Source: CBDULQ01 sp965368115
GTDB taxonomy: Bacteria; Pseudomonadota; Gammaproteobacteria; SZUA-229
DNA length: 7,743 bases
Direction of reading: 5' to 3'
Assembly (NCBI GenBank): GCA_965368115.1
Contig: CBDULQ010000179.1
Span: forward strand, 1-7,743
Of this stretch, positions 6,189 through 7,743 are shown in pieces. Below the pieces are notes generated by a model. It was not told where the DNA came from. It ran no database searches and worked only from the letters and a program-made list of their open reading frames with translations. Within the stretch, counting starts at the first letter, position 1, and each line of letters begins with the position of its first letter. The position numbers and the translations under genes were made by a program.

Positions 6189-7514
6189 TCAGGTATATAC
6201 CGGTTCGTCAATATAACGCGCGATGAGGCCGAGCTCAGCCATGGTCTCCGGCACGCGCATGCGAATCTGGTAACCGCCACCCTTGGCTTCTTCGATCGGG
6301 TTGCCGTTCAGGTCTTCCATGTAATCGATCACCAGGTTCTGGTTGCCGGCGGGTTGAATCAGTTCCAGTCTGTCACCGAGACTGATCTTGTTTTTCACGT
6401 CGATGTGCGCGAGTCCGGTATCTTTGTCATAGTTCACCACTTCACCCACGAATTGCTGTTGGCGACTGACGGAATTGCCCACCATGTAATTCTGGTAGTC
6501 CTGAGTATGGTGACGTTGATAAAACCCGTCGGTATAACCTCGGTTGGCCAGGTTCTCCAGCACGCCGAGCAGTTCCGGGTTGAAGGGCTTGCCTGCTTCC
6601 GCATCATCGATGGCCTGCCGATAACTTTGCGTAGTGCGAGTCACATAATAATTGGACTTGGTGCGGCCTTCGATTTTCAAACTGTCGACACCGATCTGCA
6701 CCAGCTTGTGCACATGCTCGACGGCACGCAGGTCTTTCGAGTTCATGATGTAGGTGCCGTGTTCATCTTCTTCCATCGGCATGTATTCGCCGGGTCGGCC
6801 TTTTTCTTCGATGAACACCACTTGTTCCGCCTGCGGATTACGCTGGTCGCCCATGTTCGAAGTCATCGGTTTGTAAACGCCTTCGGCATTTTCCTGCGCC
6901 GGCACCGTATTGTATTCCCAGCGGCAGGCGTTGGTGCAGGTGCCCTGGTTGGGATCGCGATGATTGAAATAGCCGGACAGCAGGCAGCGACCGGAATAGG
7001 CGATACAGAGTGCACCATGCACGAAGACTTCCAGTTCCATGTCCGGACATTGCTGACGAATTTCTTCGATTTCTTCCAGCGACAGTTCGCGTGACAGAAT
7101 GATGCGTTCCAGTCCGATGGACTGCCAGAATTTGACCGCGGCATAATTCACCGTATTGGCCTGCACGGAGAGATGAATCGGCATCTCCGGCCAGGCTTCA
7201 CGCACCATCATGATCAGGCCCGGGTCGGCCATGATCAACGCATCGGGCCCCATCTCGATGATCGGCGCCAGGTCGCGGATATAGGTTTTGATTTTGCTGT
7301 TATGCGGCATCAGGTTTGAAGTGAGGAAAAACTTCTTGCCGAGCGCATGGGCTTCACTGATACCGGTGCGAAGATTGTCTTCCAGAAAGTCGTTGTTGCG
7401 TACCCGCAGGCTGTAACGCGGCTGACCTGCGTAAACCGCATCGGCGCCGTAAGCGAAGGCATAGCGCATGCTTTTCAATGTGCCGGCAGGGGCGAGTAAC
7501 TCTACTTTCTTCAT
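6189..7514 (-). CDS. trhP: tRNA uridine(34) hydroxylase TrhP (YegQ), U32 peptidase family
   Basis: A 441-residue protein collinear with Escherichia coli YegQ/TrhP. That enzyme uses prephenate to hydroxylate uridine 34 of certain tRNAs, the first step toward 5-carboxymethoxyuridine, which widens wobble decoding. Near-identical blocks include LLAPAGT (6-12), RYAFAYGADAVYAGQPRYS (17-35), MGPDALIMADPGLI (88-101), HLSVQAN (114-120), ILSRELSLEEIEEIR (139-153) and GTYIMNSKDLRA. Four conserved cysteines, Cys170, Cys177, Cys193 and Cys197 (ALCIAYSGRC and GTCTNACRWEY), are the expected iron-sulfur ligands. The family was long annotated as a collagenase-like protease, which is misleading for this subgroup. 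The ATG at 7514 fits the usual start, though no strong Shine-Dalgarno sequence is seen. A candidate promoter lies just upstream, and the alkD-like gene follows after 19 nt. Confidence 0.95.
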   Translation of the reverse strand: MKKVELLAPAGTLKSMRYAFAYGADAVYAGQPRYSLRVRNNDFLEDNLRTGISEAHALGKKFFLTSNLMPHNSKIKTYIRDLAPIIEMGPDALIMADPGLIMMVREAWPEMPIHLSVQANTVNYAAVKFWQSIGLERIILSRELSLEEIEEIRQQCPDMELEVFVHGALCIAYSGRCLLSGYFNHRDPNQGTCTNACRWEYNTVPAQENAEGVYKPMTSNMGDQRNPQAEQVVFIEEKGRPGEYMPMEEDEHGTYIMNSKDLRAVEHVHKLVQIGVDSLKIEGRTKSNYYVTRTTQSYRQAIDDAEAGKPFNPELLGVLENLANRGYTDGFYQRHHTQDYQNYMVGNSVSRQQQFVGEVVNYDKDTGLAHIDVKNKISLGDRLELIQPAGNQNLVIDYMEDLNGNPIEEAKGGGYQIRMRVPETMAELGLIARYIDEPVYT

Positions 7515-7541
7515 GGTATCTACAGGGGGTAATAAAACGCT

Positions 7542-7571
7542 ATTTTAACGTATTTACCGGCTTTGCGTTAA
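7542..7571 (-). promoter_or_regulatory. Candidate sigma-70 promoter for trhP and the alkD-like gene
   Basis: On the minus strand, TTAACG (7571-7566, four of six matches to the -35 consensus) is followed after 18 nt by TAAAAT (7547-7542, five of six to the -10). Transcription would begin about 20 nt before the trhP ATG. No other good pair is seen in the 66-nt gap. On the plus strand only a poor pair is present (TTAACG at 7545-7550, 17 nt, TTAAAC at 7568-7573). This would place the permease start site almost at its ATG. Confidence 0.45.
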
Positions 7572-7572
7572 A
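7544..7572. repeat. Spaced inverted repeat TTTAACG-N15-CGTTAAA in a divergent intergenic region
   Basis: TTTAACG at 7544-7550 and CGTTAAA at 7566-7572 form perfect 7-nt half-sites whose centres are 22 nt apart, about two helical turns. They cover the putative -10 and -35 boxes of trhP and sit just before the permease ATG. This is the geometry of an operator for a dimeric repressor. It could equally arise by chance from two promoters facing each other, because the half-sites are made of promoter-like bases. Confidence 0.4.
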
Positions 7573-7580
7573 CTGTCGGC

Positions 7581-7743
7581 ATGTTTGAGTTGTTGCACAA
7601 TATCTGGCTGGTCTACCTGGATACGGCCTTCTGGCTGTTACTGGGGCTACTGGCCGCTGGCCTGGTCAAGGCCTATATACCCGAGCACGCCATGCAGCGC
7701 TGGCTGGGTGGGCGCGGTTTCTCCGCCGTGGGGCGCGCGGCCC
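7581..7743 (+). CDS. Putative permease of the SO_0444/DUF318 metal-efflux type, 3' end cut off by the window
   Basis: The frame starts at ATG 7581 and runs off the window after 54 codons. The N-terminus MFELLHNIWLVYLD is followed by a hydrophobic segment (about 8-32, rich in Leu and Ala), then by IPEHAMQRWLGGRGFSAVGRAA. A first membrane helix followed by IP...RWLGG.G....V.AA is the opening pattern of the DUF318 (ArsP_1/YraQ-like) permeases, especially the SO_0444 family annotated as Cu/Zn efflux transporters. The cysteine motif that should follow lies beyond the window, so metal specificity cannot be judged. It is transcribed divergently from trhP. No clear ribosome site precedes the ATG, and a leaderless or very short-leader transcript is possible. 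Confidence 0.75.
   Translation, partial: MFELLHNIWLVYLDTAFWLLLGLLAAGLVKAYIPEHAMQRWLGGRGFSAVGRAA

Noticed and set aside
6102..7094. 330-codon open frame on the plus strand opposite trhP and alkD
   Set aside because: It lies almost wholly antisense to trhP, whose protein matches TrhP/YegQ along its length. The translated product shows no recognisable domain, and open antisense frames are common at this base composition.

Overview
The window looks like chromosomal DNA of a gammaproteobacterium of moderate GC. The LipB/LipA pair, the TrhP (YegQ) protein and the short N-terminal part of the permease all read most naturally as gammaproteobacterial versions. No insertion sequence, phage gene, CRISPR array, tRNA or rRNA is visible. 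I see mostly housekeeping and accessory metabolism genes plus one large sensor kinase, and no obvious defence or mobile cassette.

Layout from left to right. Positions 1-1383 (+) hold the 3' part of lipB (octanoyltransferase) and the complete lipA (lipoyl synthase). They overlap by 8 nt and form the lipoate-assembly operon. Positions 1406-3895 (-) encode an 829-residue membrane sensor kinase with the order CHASE, PAS, HisKA, HATPase and Hpt. It lacks the receiver domain usually found between kinase and Hpt in such hybrids, and no response regulator is encoded nearby. Positions 3896-4214 are a divergent intergenic region with a consensus TATAAT box and a leader of about 170 nt that can form a hairpin. 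Positions 4215-5438 (+) encode a DUF1015 protein carrying a DGHHR motif. Positions 5444-6169 (-) encode an AlkD-type DNA glycosylase with its four known active-site residues intact. It lies 19 nt downstream of trhP (6189-7514, -), the prephenate-dependent tRNA U34 hydroxylase (U32 peptidase family), and the two are probably cotranscribed. A 66-nt divergent intergenic region with a spaced inverted repeat separates trhP from the first 54 codons of a permease (7581 onward, +) that resembles the SO_0444/DUF318 metal-efflux family.

How the genes fit together: lipB and lipA act in sequence on the same carrier-protein-bound octanoyl group. trhP and alkD share a transcript but have unrelated chemistry (tRNA wobble modification and removal of alkylated purines from DNA). 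The kinase, the DUF1015 gene and the permease appear to be separate transcription units. The points most worth a second look are the receiver-less kinase-Hpt architecture, the ParB/SerK-like motif in the DUF1015 protein, the structured leader before DUF1015, and the inverted repeat between trhP and the permease.
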